64,000 bases of DNA. It comes from Symbiodinium natans (taxonomy: Eukaryota; Sar; Dinophyceae; Suessiales; Symbiodiniaceae). Shown here piece after piece: positions 23,020-34,506 of this stretch. The position numbers and the translations under genes are program-made. The DNA is taken from the NCBI GenBank assembly GCA_905221605.1, contig CAJNDS010002391.1, positions 1 to 64,000 of the forward strand. The letters are read 5' to 3'. Position 1 is the first letter of the stretch; every line of letters starts with the position of its first letter. The notes beneath the pieces were generated by a model. It did no database searches. It saw nothing but the letters and a program-made list of their open reading frames with translations, and was not told the origin of the DNA.

Positions 23020-23199
23020 ATGACTGATCCGCACATCCGCTTTGCACTGGCAACAATCCCCAGAAAGCCGCAGGGCCCGCTGTACAAGCCACCCAAATCC
23101 CTAATCTGCCGCCCGGGCGTCGCCAACACCATTCCACGGTCACTCCAGGACACAGGCGTGGTGCCGGTGGGCGTGATGCACCTTCCGGGGATGTGTTGA
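23020..23199 (+). CDS. 59-aa ORF or terminal exon, unknown protein
   Basis: Starts at ATG 23020 in an A-ACC-ATG context and ends in TGA. It reads MTDPHIRFALATIPRKPQGP, a Pro/Lys-rich middle and a VVPVGVMHLPGMC end, with strongly G/C-ending codons. The frame stays open upstream of the ATG, so it may be the last exon of a longer plus-strand gene. Antisense frames are shadows. Confidence 0.5.
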   Translation: MTDPHIRFALATIPRKPQGPLYKPPKSLICRPGVANTIPRSLQDTGVVPVGVMHLPGMC

Positions 23200-24815
23200 A
23201 GCTATACTAGGTCCCAAGTAGCTGGGATGTGTATATGGGAACGTGTGACCCCAATAAGCAAAAGGCAGTAACGACCCATTACGGGTATTCTCGTAGGGGT
23301 TTATAGGGGCTGTGGGCTCAAACCGGGCAACCTCAAGCTGAATTGAGCCGCTAGCTGTAGGGGAGCGTAAACTTCAAAGTGTTCTGGCATCTTCCGAAGC
23401 GTAAGCCCCAAAACCAAGGAACCATAACTCTTCGATGGGGTCACAACCCTCAGATCCCTGAACGCACCGTTGGGCCCTAAACCCACTAATCCCCCAAGCT
23501 GCATGCCCCTCCAAAACCCTATAAAAATCAAAGACCCCTCCAAAAATGCCCCCGGGCACATGCCCGGGCATCCAACGCTGTGGATGACTCCCAGCCTCGG
23601 CTTGCGAGCTGGAGCACCCCAAAATAATCCCGAGACCCCCAAACCCCAAACCAGGATGTTTTGAGTTTTGGCCCTTCTGCTGTCGGGGTACCCTCCCCAA
23701 CCCCTAAGCTGCCATGCATGCTCTTTCCAGAAATCCAAGCTGCGGCTCTGCACACAGTGACATGGCATGTGCAGTTCAAGGGTGGAGAGCGCACCCAAGC
23801 AAAGCCCAGGAGACATTACTCAGGCCCCGTAAAGGTCCCCGGAGGAGGCCCAAAACCCCTCTGCCGCGTGGCTCGTTGACGTCCCAACGCTGCAAGGTGC
23901 TGGGCAGGAAGAGCTCGCACTCCTATGCCCCGGAGGGTTTCGGAGGTTCGTGAGCCATGTTGGAGCGTTGTTGTGGTGAAGGGCTTTTCATCAACCGAAA
24001 CGCCCTTCAGCGCGCCTGTGCCTGCACCTCCGCGCTCTCATCGCAGCTGACGGGGCCCAGGCAACGCCCGGTGAGGTCCTTTTGCTTCGGCCGGGCTCGA
24101 GCTTAAGCCCGAAAGCCCACCCCCCATCTTCGGCTACATCCCCTATTCCTCTACTCCCCCTACTCGACGTCTCTAGGCTGCAATCCTGCTTCGCAAGCTA
24201 AACCTGAGACATGTGTTGGCTTGGCCGCTGTCAGTCTCTGAAACCCCTTGAGTAACTCATTTGAAGCCCTGCACTCTGAAAACATTCCTTGCAAAGGAAC
24301 AAGCGACGCCGGCTTCATCTTGAGGCCCTCATACATCGATCCGCACCAAGAGCCCAACCAAGAAACCCAAACGAGGCACCAGCATGTTAAAGCGCCTGTC
24401 GCCAAAAAACCGACGTGTGGTCAAGACTCACCAGAGTCCCACGAACCCGAAATCCTGACCCATGAGCTTCCTGGGCCCTGTAAGCTACAAGCATCTACAA
24501 GCCTTTGGGTGCTTCCACGGTCCTGGCGCATGAAGCCGCTCCTTGCCAGGAGTCTGGGGTTGAAGGTGTCGGCTTTCGGGTAAGGGGGGGGGGGGTAAGA
24601 GAGTGCCAGGCGTGGCTCACACTACAAGGTACTTCAGCTCAAATAGGATTTGCGTCTTGGACCGTCTTGCCCGAAATACCCAACCCTGAATCCTCAAGTC
24701 ACACAGCATCCGATCCAAACCTCGTAAGCCACATAAGCCCTCCACTCTCAAAGCTTGGAAAAGTCTCGAACCTGGACGGTCCAGGGCTTAGGGTTTCTGG
24801 TCTTTTCTGGTTTAG
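23200..24815. other. mostly intron-like, one weak plus exon
   Basis: A plus frame near 23.70-23.86 kb (QAAALHTVTWHVQFKGGERT) is a weak exon candidate. The remainder shows only intron-type filler and both-strand open frames of low credibility. Confidence 0.3.
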
Positions 24816-24940
24816 GCAAAGTCCTTGGCGTCACTGTGACTAACGCGAAGCTTGTGGTGGTGGACGTGGTAGGCGCCGTGTTCGTCTGTGTGACCCTTGG
24901 CTCAGGAAACGTGCAGAGTTCAGGGTATGAGTTGGTATGA
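24816..24940 (+). CDS. putative 3'-terminal exon with hydrophobic segment
   Basis: Follows a pyrimidine-rich CTTTTCTGGTTTAG acceptor, reads KVLGVTVTNAKLVVVDVVGA then VFVCVTLGSGNV, and ends at TGA 24938-24940. The AKLVVVDVVGAVFVCVTLG stretch could be one membrane segment. The product is unknown. Confidence 0.45.
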
Positions 24941-24999
24941 AGTCCAGGTGTAGCCAGCTTGAGAGCTGATTCTATGCTCACAACATTCGGAATGTAAGC

Positions 25000-25650
25000 A
25001 ATTACCACTTACAACCACCGGAAGGACACACTTCAGCAAAAGCAGGCAGCTGCTGCTCTCAGCAAAGGTGCGTGGTGACCGTTGTCGTGACGGACTCGCA
25101 CCAGATCTGCGCGCAAATCCCAGAGCAATACAGGATGACTGATATGCTTGACATTCCTGGCATTCCTTTGTCTTCTATGATCCTAAGGCGTACGTTTACA
25201 TCTGCGATAGAGGTGCAGAATTGCTTGTTATGTCTTTGCACCTGTAATCCCGCCATACGCTCAAAGTTACACCCTAATCGAAAGCCATGCATGCACAGCC
25301 TTGAAACCTTTAACCCGAGAACAAGAAATTTTACGATTGATTTTGAGACTAATTTAATAAGGCCTTGGCATCCTCACTGTGCCAGCAGTTGTGGACACCT
25401 AGGTGCGGATGCTCTACAACGACGAGTTTAGGAAGCTTGGAACCAGGCAGAAGAGCTACAGCCAGGTTCCCTAAGCTAGGGGCCACCATTTACAGCGAAA
25501 AGTTTGGGTGCTTCGGATGGTCGAAGCCGAAGTGAGCTGAGTGCTTCCTCGGATTAGGGACGCAGGGGTCCTCCTTTCTGCAATCCTGGGATACCTGAAT
25601 CGGGCCTCTTGAGTTGATTTGGGCGGGGGGGGGGGGAGGTCGGCGGTGAA
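25000..25650. other. no supported gene
   Basis: Open frames on both strands lack splice signals and codon bias. The base composition is a little AT-richer, perhaps a UTR or intergenic spacer between the plus exons to the left and the minus SRCR gene to the right. Confidence 0.35.
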
Positions 25651-25853
25651 GCCGAGTCGCCCAAAGCAGATCGAGGGCACTGGCTCAGGTGCATCTCATC
25701 TCCTGGCAAAGAACACGGTACCCACCCCGAACCCCCACGCACGGGATCCCGAAGCCTGATCCCAAAAATTTGATGGCGCCCTTTGAACCCATCTCCTGTG
25801 CAGTCGATGTCGTCGATCCAGATGGGCTGGTCCTCCGAGCCTCCAAGGCCGGC
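25651..25853 (-). CDS. SRCR (scavenger receptor cysteine-rich) domain exons
   Basis: Exon 25853-25796 follows CGAGCAG and reads AGLGGSEDQPIWIDDIDCT. Exon 25702-~25651 follows TTTGCCAG and reads GDEMHLSQCPRSALGD. Joined in phase, this matches the second half of an SRCR domain (GxGPIWxDDVxCxGxExxLxxCP). SRCR domains are extracellular ligand-binding modules. The 93-nt intron starts with GA, and GAGATG is found both at its first bases and at the start of the next exon. The first half of the domain was not located. Confidence 0.62.
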
Positions 25854-26224
25854 CTGCTCGGGGATTGGTTCAAGGGCAGAGATAAATCCTAGGAGAGAAG
25901 AAGAAATGCAGAGGGTGAGGATGACTGGCGATGACTGGCCTCGGCCTTCGGCCCACAGAGCACCATGCTCTTCCCCCACCCCCCAGACTGAGGTCTTGGG
26001 CAATCAAAAGCACGATCTACTCCCTGATTCAGTGCTGCTGGATTTCATTAGTGTGGGTATTTTTGGGTTTGGGGCCAAAACCCTGCAAACCCTAATCACA
26101 CCCTGCCCAGTGCAAAGTGAGAATTGGCAGAGGAAAGCAGGTGAATGAAACGGGGGCCGCCTGCGCCGAGGAGTCGAAACGGCCCCAGGTGCCTGGGCTT
26201 AGTGTGTAAGGAGTGTAAGGAGTG

Positions 26225-28590
26225 TAGGGTTTGGGCGCCCTTCAAAGGGTCCCTGCATGACAATTCCTACTGGGGCTCCCAGTGTGAAGAGGGCAGGGTT
26301 GTCGCCTTCAACGGCATTCGGCCTCCGGGCTGGCTTAGAGCATTGTCTGGGCCGTTTGGGTCTCTTTTTGGCTGCCTTGGCAGGCTCATACTTCAAAAGC
26401 CAAAAGAGCGCTTTTTTTCTGTGAAGCACTAAACTCCCCTGGCCTGTGAGGCCCAGCTCCTGGCACACGATGTGGGCTTCGCGGTCGCCGAAGCCGTCTT
26501 GGCAAACCTCGAAGCCGGAGCTTTGAAGGTGGCTTTTTGGGATACGGCGCCGGCGAGACTACTGAAAGGTTTCCAGGACTGGCTCAGAGAGCTCGAGTCT
26601 GCGGCTCCGTGCTCCCAAACCATACTTCCTAAAAGCGAACCCCAATGGCGAAAGACTGCTATTGCGTTTGCGAAGGGGCTGTTCCCCCCCCCCAAAAAAA
26701 AAAAACCAGCAAAAACCTCCGTCAGAGTGCATTTAGAATCCTCCCCTTAGGGAGTCTTGGGCTTCATTGCTACAAACCCTAACCGGCCCCCTATAGGACT
26801 CCCCACCTATATCCACCTATCCTCTGGGGTCCGGGCCGTACCCCACTGGCTGCGGAAGAAAATCTCTACGCGACCGACGACGTAGCCAACCTTTCAAAAT
26901 TGGCATTTCGGCACGAGGCTTATGGAAGTCTAGAATCGGACTTTCACGCCGTCCTTGGGGGCGCCGGGTGAAACTCCTGAGTTGGCTAGAGCTTCTTGTG
27001 TGAGGGGGGGAGTCAGGGTTTTGGAAGACCGACGTGTGCTTGGGACTTCGAGCTTATCCTCTCTCTCTCTCTCTCTCTCTCTCTGTGTTCATGTTTCTGC
27101 TTGGCCCAGCCCCAGCCTTCAACCCCAAAAAGCTGCCCTCAGAAGCTTCAGGGCTTGTGGCTTGCACCAGGCGTACAAAATTGAAGGCTTGCGGGGTGGT
27201 TCTTTTGGGGGATTCGCGTTCGGGGGCTGAGTTTCTCCACCTTTGAGCCAACGGCCGTGCCTCGGGGAGCGGATCTCCCATGTTGAAGATGTCGCCTGCG
27301 CGGGGCTGAATGGGCTAATATGGCCATTAATAAGGCATCTCGAAACACCTCAGCACGCCTCTTGGAGCTTCTGGATTAGGGTTAAAGCTGGGATTTGAAG
27401 GTTACAGGGCACAGGGTTCGGGTCAATGGTTCTCAAATAACGTCGCTCCTCTCCACAGGGAGCCAACGTGCCACACCAAAATTCACAACTCCTGTGGGCC
27501 AGTACATTCGAGTTTCCACGCAAGAAGCCTGACATTGCAACAGTCAAACATAGTCAAAGCGGAACCGGAACCGGCAGCCCAACACCCTGAACACGGGAAC
27601 CCCAAAACCCTCGGCGCCTGTTGGCTGCACGACTCGCACCGGCGGCGGCGGCAACGTGGTCGTGGTCATGGTCGTCGTCGTGTTGAAGTACTGGGCATTC
27701 CGGCTAAAACTGACCCGACAAACTCCCTGAGCACTTGAGGCATCCTTCCGCTCTACAGCCCGTATTCACTGAGCCTTGCCAAATGACAGGCCTGCACATT
27801 GAATGAGCAAGGACCGGCTTTTTGAGAACTCTGAAACTTTGGGACTTGTCAGGTGAAGCTGTATAGGTTTAAGCCGTTTAAGCGTTTAACCCGGTGAGTT
27901 CCAGTCAGGTCAGAGCAGGTGCCGGAGAGTTTTGAGTGGATTCCTGGAATCTGCCAGCTCTAATTCTCCAATCCCTCGGTGTCTTGTCTTCTTCGCCGCA
28001 GACACCTCTCACGGCTAAGCTTTCCATGACTCCGTGTCCAAGCCACGGCAAGCTCGAATCACGAATCGCCAAAACTGCGGGGAACACACCCGAAAGCCAG
28101 GGGGCATTTAGTGGTTGCGGTTTGAGAGGATTTTTAAGAGATTGGAGCCTGGGTAGCAGACAGATCCCCAGGCAGAGGCTTTGTGAGAAAACCGGAAGAA
28201 CATGTCTGCCCATCCCGACTGAAGATATTAAGATCCCACGCATTCATCCCCAGGCTCAGGGTTGAGGATTTCTGCACCTCTTTCAGGCCTCAATCCAAAC
28301 AAAAGGACCACAGCATGGTCGAAGAGCGGAATCTCCGCCGCCAGCTCTGCAACACGAGCCCTTAGCAACCTCATGACCCGATAAATGCAAAAGTTGAAAC
28401 CCCTATAAGCCTACACCCCTTAACTATGACTCACATGACTCGTATGCCCCCATAAACTCACCCCCGTCAGCTCTGAGTACTTAAGGGGCTTCGGGCCTAA
28501 ACATCTCCCAAACTGGAGGCCGGGCGGTGAAGGTGGTGGTCGCGGTCTCTGTGCTTGTGTAGTTCTCCTGGCAGCCCTACGCCCACGCAC
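26225..28590 (-). CDS. exons of unknown, Thr-rich, likely secreted protein(s)
   Basis: From high to low coordinates: ~28575-28510 (CQENYTSTETATTTFTARPP after CGTAG), ~28372-28320 (ARVAELAAEIPLFDHAV), ~28085-27935 (SLPWLGHGVMESLAVRGVCG and onward), 27690-27618 (YFNTTTTMTTTTLPPPPVRV; CCCAG acceptor, GC donor), ~27530-27440 (TRMYWPTGVVNFGVARWLPV), 27295-~27228 (GDIFNMGDPLPEARPLAQRW after CGCAG) and ~26310-26230 (AVEGDNPALFTLGAPVGIVM). Thr/Pro-rich linkers and the SRCR exons just downstream on the same strand suggest one mosaic extracellular protein, but the phases were not all checked. Confidence 0.45.
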
Positions 28591-28898
28591 TCAACTCCCT
28601 GGAAAGCCTCAGCATCATCCGAAACCCATGCTTAAAACCCAACCTCCTGGCTCAAGGTACGGGCCCCGAGATCTTCTCAAATGAGACCCCATGCGAGGTG
28701 AAGGCCCGGAGAAATCCCGGGGTCGGAACCCCGCTTCACCGCCTCCTAATAAGAGGAACCACATAGGTATCATAGGATGTTGGACATGGGAAGTTTTTTC
28801 GGGCTTTTCTTCGATGTGTTTTTGGCGGGGGGTTTGGGAGGGTTAAGGTTCTGGGCTCAAGCCTGAACGCCTGAACCTCCATCCTTCGGCATCCCTGG

Positions 28899-29231
28899 CT
28901 AAGCGGCGGAGTCTTCTTCGGAGGTGGAAGTCTCAGTGCTCGTCTTGGTCTCGGTGTCCTGAGCATGACCCTCGTTGGTTGAGTCGCGGACCTGGAACCT
29001 TCACCCTCAGGGCAGCTTCCATAGATTGCAGGGCCATACCTAAAAGTTCTTGGAACCTCAACGGCATCGGGATAGTGAGAATGCGCAGCACGAAGCACGA
29101 ATAGCCTCCCCCCAAGCGCCCAAACCTGAAACTTCCTCAGGCCAAGGCGTAGTGGACCAGCACGGAAACTTGGGGACTTGCCGGGCAATCATAGAACAAA
29201 CAGAAAAGAATGAGTAGACCTGCGACAACAC
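28899..29231 (-). CDS. C-terminal exons of a membrane protein
   Basis: Exon 29231-29182 follows TTGGTTCAG and ends at a GCAAGT donor. It encodes VVAGLLILFCLFYDCP, a single hydrophobic transmembrane-like helix. Exon 28991-28899 follows GTTCCAG and encodes the acidic Ser/Thr tail VRDSTNEGHAQDTETKTSTE through EEDSAA, ending in TAG. An exon between them (near 29.07-29.03 kb) is probable. The layout suggests a type I membrane protein with a short cytosolic tail. Confidence 0.55.
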
Positions 29232-29408
29232 CTGAACCAAAAATGCCATCGGAAGCAAGCCCTCCAAGCTCCATTTCGCCCCGGGTCAGTGGTCGAATTG
29301 CTGACTGCGTCAGTGGTCGAATTGCTGACTGCGTCCGTGGTTTGTCCTTACACCACTTGCAGCGGTGCTGCTTGAACGGGCTTTGGGGACTAAGAGAGGT
29401 GCTTTCGT

Positions 29409-29620
29409 ATCAAGCAATTTGCCCCGAGACAAACTCAAAGAAGCAGTCCCTCGCATGCTTGGACTCGTGAGCGTCCATGGTCGCGTGGGGATTGGGGGGT
29501 CGTTTAAGGCGATGGGGTGTCCATGATAGGTTGAGGGCTGACGCGTGCAAACCTTGCAAACTTAAGAACGCGCGAAAGACTTCCATGAATAGAAGATACG
29601 TATCGGCATGGGCACAGCTG
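29409..29620 (-). CDS. putative exons, unknown protein
   Basis: A segment after GCCGGCAG reads CAHADTYLLFMEVFRAFLSL (~29619-29557, GT donor). Below it, MDAHESKHARDCFFEFVSGQ ends at a stop near 29.41 kb. They lie just upstream of the membrane-protein exons on the same strand and may belong to that gene. Confidence 0.4.
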
Positions 29621-30102
29621 CCGGCTGGTATGATGAGTACCCAAGACCCCTGTTGAGCGTTTCGTTTCAGCATTTGCCATGCCGAGATGTACCTGGGTTG
29701 AGATCTTGAACCGACAGTGTCACACTAACACCATCGTAGGACCTGAGCTCCGAACCTCATGAAAGAACTGTGCAGGAAAAAGGGGGCCCCTCTACGAAGC
29801 CATGTCGTCCCGGCCCCCCAGAAGAGTTTGAAGTCTTCATGGATTGCAAGGATTGGGCCTTTCATCAGCTCCAACTCCTTCAGCAGCCGGGGGGAGGCAT
29901 CAGGGTATCAGCTCTGCTTAGGCTCAGGGCAGTACCGATGTTTTAAGATGTGTTTTTTTTACTTGGGGGGGGGGGGGGGGCAAATCTCGTGGGCAAATCC
30001 CTCCAAGGGGCCGGTCTCACGGTCTGTGCATTCTTCGAGGCCTCGGGCGCCAGGCGCTTCCGGCGCAAAACATCCCAAACATCATTGTAAATCGTTAAGC
30101 AT

Positions 30103-30608
30103 ATATATATATATATATACACGTGTTTTTCATATGTATATACATATATACATATATACATATATACATATATACATATATACATATATACATATATACA
30201 TATATACATATGTACATATATACATATATACATATATACATATATACATATATACATATATACATATATACATATATACATATATACATATATACATATA
30301 TACATATATACATAACATATATACATATATACATATATACATAACATATATACATATATACATATATACATATATACATATATACATATATACATATATA
30401 CATATATACATATATACATATATACATATATACATATATACCTATATACATATATATACATATATACATATATACATATATACATATATACATATATACA
30501 TATATACATATATACATATATACATATATACATATATACATATATACATCTTTACATATATACATATATACATATATACATATATACATATATACATATA
30601 CATATATA
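30103..30608. repeat. TA/TACA microsatellite, ~500 bp
   Basis: Nearly perfect CATATATA units with a few ACATAACA and CTTTACA interruptions. Overlapping Tyr/Ile ORFs are artefacts. Confidence 0.97.
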
Positions 30609-30795
30609 TGCAATGCATAGATGAATATATGGCACCCCGCCCCCACCCCCCCGGCCCCATCAAATAAACAAAGATGTCAGATATCCGCACACCAAACCCA
30701 TGCAGGCAGGCACTCCCTTTTGCACGGTGGATTGGTGTGGCTGCCGACTCCCAGGAGCAATCCCCCTCCCAGGTGTACCACCCTCAGGGACAAGG

Positions 30796-31075
30796 TCACC
30801 TGTGGCTCATCCGCGGCCTGCTCCTTGCACCACCGCTCATGAGCTTATCCATGGCTTGGTCCATCTTTTGACGCCGAGTGGACAAAGGGGTATTATCGAC
30901 CTCCACCGTCGCAAAGGAAGTCAAGGTGGAACTGAGAACTTCATCGGAGTGTGCCTCCATGTTGCGCACCAAAGTTACACGAGCGATCTCCACCTCCTCC
31001 GTCAACCGTCCCCTACTGGAGGCCATCACATCAGCGGCGGCCGAAGCAGCAGACATGGCGGCAATCGCAGATTGA
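30796..31075 (-). CDS. C-terminal exon, coiled-coil-like protein of unknown function
   Basis: The frame reads SAIAAMSAASAAADVMASSR, then TEEVEIARVTLVRNMEAHSD, then TFRR-type basic/acidic heptads and KMDQAMDKLMSG, ending in TGA at 30796. Heptad-like spacing of hydrophobic residues suggests a helical or coiled-coil segment. Codons are G/C-ending. The plus-strand ORF over the same bases is its shadow. Confidence 0.55.
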
Positions 31076-31292
31076 AAAGGAGCAGGGGGGTGAGCAAAGT
31101 TTCGAAGGACCCGAGGTCCAGACAAATGGCAGTAGCCATGTTGGCAGACGTCTCCTGACGTAACTCTTGCCGAGTTGCTAACAAACACCTTCAAGGTCAC
31201 CCAAAGCCGCAAACCCCTCTTCAATGTCACCTTTAAAATCACCTTCCACATCTCTCACTCCATATGCGCCCAGGCAAGTTGCATCCCGATTC

Positions 31293-31538
31293 AAATCTGA
31301 TTGAACCAATTGAATTCAGTCGGAGCCCGAATCCACAATCCAAGATCTAAGGTTGCCAAACGGTCTCGCCCAAGGCATCTTGGATCCTGGCTCTTGTGTT
31401 CGAGACCCGATTGAACTCAATCGGTTCAATCAGGGTTCAATGGGGATCCCAGATGTCTTGGGCAAGACCCTCCGGCAATCTTGGAACTTGGATCTTCGGA
31501 TCCAAGCCTGATTGAATTGAGTTGGTTCAATCGGATTT
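31293..31538. repeat. long imperfect inverted repeat (foldback/MITE-like element)
   Basis: Arms of about 95 bp (31293-31387 and 31444-31538) are roughly 80% complementary around a 56-nt loop that has its own GATTGAAC/GTTCAATC palindrome. Related words (CTTGGATCTTGG, GGTTCAATC) recur to about 32.4 kb. No ORF is carried, which fits a non-autonomous foldback element. Confidence 0.7.
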
Positions 31539-31603
31539 CGATCGCTCACGGGCCTCTCACTCAACCGATCTGCCAATTATCAGCTTTCAGTCGCAATGGC
31601 GAC

Positions 31604-31775
31604 TCAGTCTCGGCACACTGCGTCTGCAATAGCTAGTCCGACGGCTTGATGTGCATGATTCTCCACAGCGCCAAGTACTTGAGGGTAGTGCCACATCTCA
31701 CTGCCATGAGCGAGTGCGCACTCTCCGGAGCAGTTGCGCTTCACAATGGCGAGGCCTTTCTCCGCTTGCCCAGAG
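31604..31775 (-). CDS. putative terminal exon, unknown protein
   Basis: After a CATTAG acceptor the frame reads GQAEKGLAIVKRNCSGECAL, then MWHYPQVLGAVENHAHQAVG and LAIADAVCRD, ending in TGA. An overlapping plus frame is also open and cannot be excluded. Confidence 0.42.
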
Positions 31776-34173
31776 CTAATGGATCTTGGATCTTGGGTCG
31801 AGCTTCCGATGCAAACTTGAAGTGCTTGAGCCGGATTGAACCCACAGCTGCAAGGGAAGACTTAAAAGTACTCAAAAGTACTCAATTCAATATTCCGGAA
31901 TTCAAGATCAAAGATTGCAGGTGTCCAACGGGAGTACTGAAAAATGCTGACCATACTGAATTCAGCTTTCCAAAACCCAAGATCCAACAATGCTCTGCAC
32001 TTTTGCTGAGCATTCTTGGATCTTGGATATTGGAACACTAAATTCAGCATTTTCAGCATTTCTCAGTACATGCATTAACATCCAAGACTTGGAGTTCGGA
32101 GGCCCCTGCTATCTTGGATTTTGGATGTTGGATCCAAGCGCTAAGTAAAGCCGACTAAAGCCCGTATCTTCAGTGGCTTCAATATTCTTCAGTGGCTTAC
32201 AATGGTTGAATGATTTGGCCATCTCTCATCTCTCTTAGTCATTGGACCAAGGGTTCCAATGAAAATCTTGAATCCTGAATTCTTGGCCCTCGAAACCTTG
32301 GATTGTGAGTTCTTGGGCCTAAAAATAACCTGGGATTTTGGATTCTTAGGTCAGAAAAGCTTTCATCGGGAAGACCCTTTCAACCTTGCAGAGAAGATGT
32401 TGGGGTTTAGGGCCCGCGGTTCAGGATTTAGAAGACTTCTGGTGAAGGCTTCAGGGTTTTCAGTCTAAGTCTAGGGCTCAGGGTTCCGAGCGGCTTTCGA
32501 TTAGGTACTGGGATTTCTGAGCAAGCCACAGGTCGTCATGCACTGCTGGGCTGTGGTGTCCTGCGGTCGCCGGGTTTAGGATGCTACCCCTTCAGTTGCC
32601 TTTCAAGCGATGTGGATTCTGTGGATTCCTACACAGCAAGCCCATGAAAGCCTGAATTCCTGGACCCTTCAGCCCAGCCCCTCCCTCCAGCACCGTGCTC
32701 GTGAAAACCACCAACCCTGTGACCCCCGACCCATGACCCAAGCCCAAACACGCCTGAAACCCTAAACGAGCAAGAGCATCCCCAATTCCCACATGTCATA
32801 TCAGCAAACGAACCGGTCCGAATCGGTCGAGTTCCCATCGGACGTGGTCCTGGCTGTGTAGTTCTTGGGAAGGCGGTGAATCTGAGGGGCGCTGTGCGGT
32901 TGAGTCCTGTGTATTCAAGGGCCATGTTCTAGAGTCATCCTGCTCATGTCATTCATGTCACCCTCGACCGATGCGGGATTTCTGCCTTGTACCACAAGTC
33001 CCTTCAGTTGTGCCAAGCTGCTCGCTCTCGTTGGCGGAAGCCTCTGACATATCCTTGGTGGCTTTTTGGGATAAAAACCTCACAAGGTTCGGAGGTTGCG
33101 GCTTTCGGCTTGAGGGCTTTAAACTTTAGGTCAGGGAGCGTTGGAGCCACACAAAAATCTATGAATTTCGACGAAACCCCAAACCGGAACACGGCTTAGG
33201 GTGCGAGCCGCGGTCAGCGCAACAACCCCTGGAGGCCTGTCCAAACGGAAGAAGCGAAGTCCGCCCACCCGAAAGCCACTAAAGCCACTAAAGCCACTGC
33301 CGGAGCCCAAGAGTCACCAGGCCGACATCTGAACCCTCCTTGCCCTAAGGCCCTAAGCCCGAGCCTTAAACCTTCAATCCTCCAGCTAGCACCACACAGC
33401 CTGCTTGCCCCAGCCCTACCATGCCCGAAAAACCTGAACTCTCCATAAACCCCCTGAACCCAAAAAATAGACCAAGCCCCCAACCCAACAGGAGCCCCAC
33501 AAATCCAAACCCTGAGCCCTAGGCCCAGCTCCCCCCCAGGCCTTGCAAAGAGCACTGCAGTTGGCGTTGCACTCGGCGTCCACCGAGGCCAGGCGTCGCT
33601 GGAGCTCTGCCCTAGGGTCTTTGGGTCTTTTGCCTATAGGGTTTCAGGGGTATTCAGGGTTTCGGCTTGAGGGCTTTCAGGGTTTATTAGGGTCATGGTA
33701 GGAAAGGTAATGTGGGCTCCGTGGGTTCTTTCAGTCCTAGACAGCACGGCGATTCCCCAAAGGGCTCCGACCCTTGACGACCCTGGGAGCCCTCGTCAAA
33801 GACCTCTGGCAAAGACCTGGATTCCCTTCCCAAAGCCCCGAGAGCCAAAATAAGTCGTCCGCCTTCCCCCGCAACAGAATCCCGCATATCCCGCAAAGCC
33901 CACGCCGCGTGACAAGAAGGTCTCGCCGAGCAGACGCGCTCCGGATCCGTCACTTTCCTGCCAGAGGGAACCGAGGGAACCGGGGGAACCGGGGGCTGAC
34001 TGGATCGCTTTCAAGGATGTGCCACACGGACTCCCCGAAAAACCTGAGCTGCCGCCTCAATGGGCGTGTTGTCAACCCAGCCGCTGCGCATCAGATGCCC
34101 TCGGCTGCTGTGGCCCTTTGCTATGCTCCCGTTCCTCATTTTTTCTTGTGCTAAGAAGACCTGGCGAACGCAA

Positions 34174-34506
34174 CATGACTGAGGCTTCCGACGAAGTTTT
34201 GGGCTGGCTGAAGAGTCGGGCTCACAGGATTACTCTTATTTCTACGAGCATCACTGCTACGATTGATGGTAGTGGTGTTTGCTGTTGCTTGAGTTGTTGC
34301 AGTTCGTGGCCATGGTTGTGATCGTGGGCGAGATGGTTCTGGTGCTGGTTTGCGGTAGCTCAAGCGGTCGCACTATCATCAGTGCTGTTGCTATTCTCAT
34401 GAGGTCCCAAGGCTCCCAGTTGGTAGTCGCGACGAAAGCTCCGTCGCCGATTGCCCGCGAAGGCGTGAGCGAAAGTGCCTCGGCTACACGTTTAGTGGAA
34501 ACTTAG
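34174..34506 (+). CDS. two overlapping plus-strand frames with a membrane-like segment
   Basis: From ATG 34174 the frame reads MTEASDEVLGWLKSRAHRIT onward and stops near 34321. Starting at about 34279 another plus frame reads LLLELLQFVAMVVIVGEMVL with VLVCGSSSGRTIISAVAILM and stops at 34506. Either a short intron or a frameshift could link them. The hydrophobic second part may be one or two membrane helices. The product is unknown. Confidence 0.35.

Noticed and set aside
28690-28760. tRNA-like hairpin (CGGGGTTCCGACCCCG)
   Set aside because: Only a T-arm-like stem is present. There is no acceptor stem, anticodon arm or good A box.
29943-30690. Tyr/Ile-rich ORFs up to 302 codons
   Set aside because: They are artefacts of the TA/TACA microsatellite.
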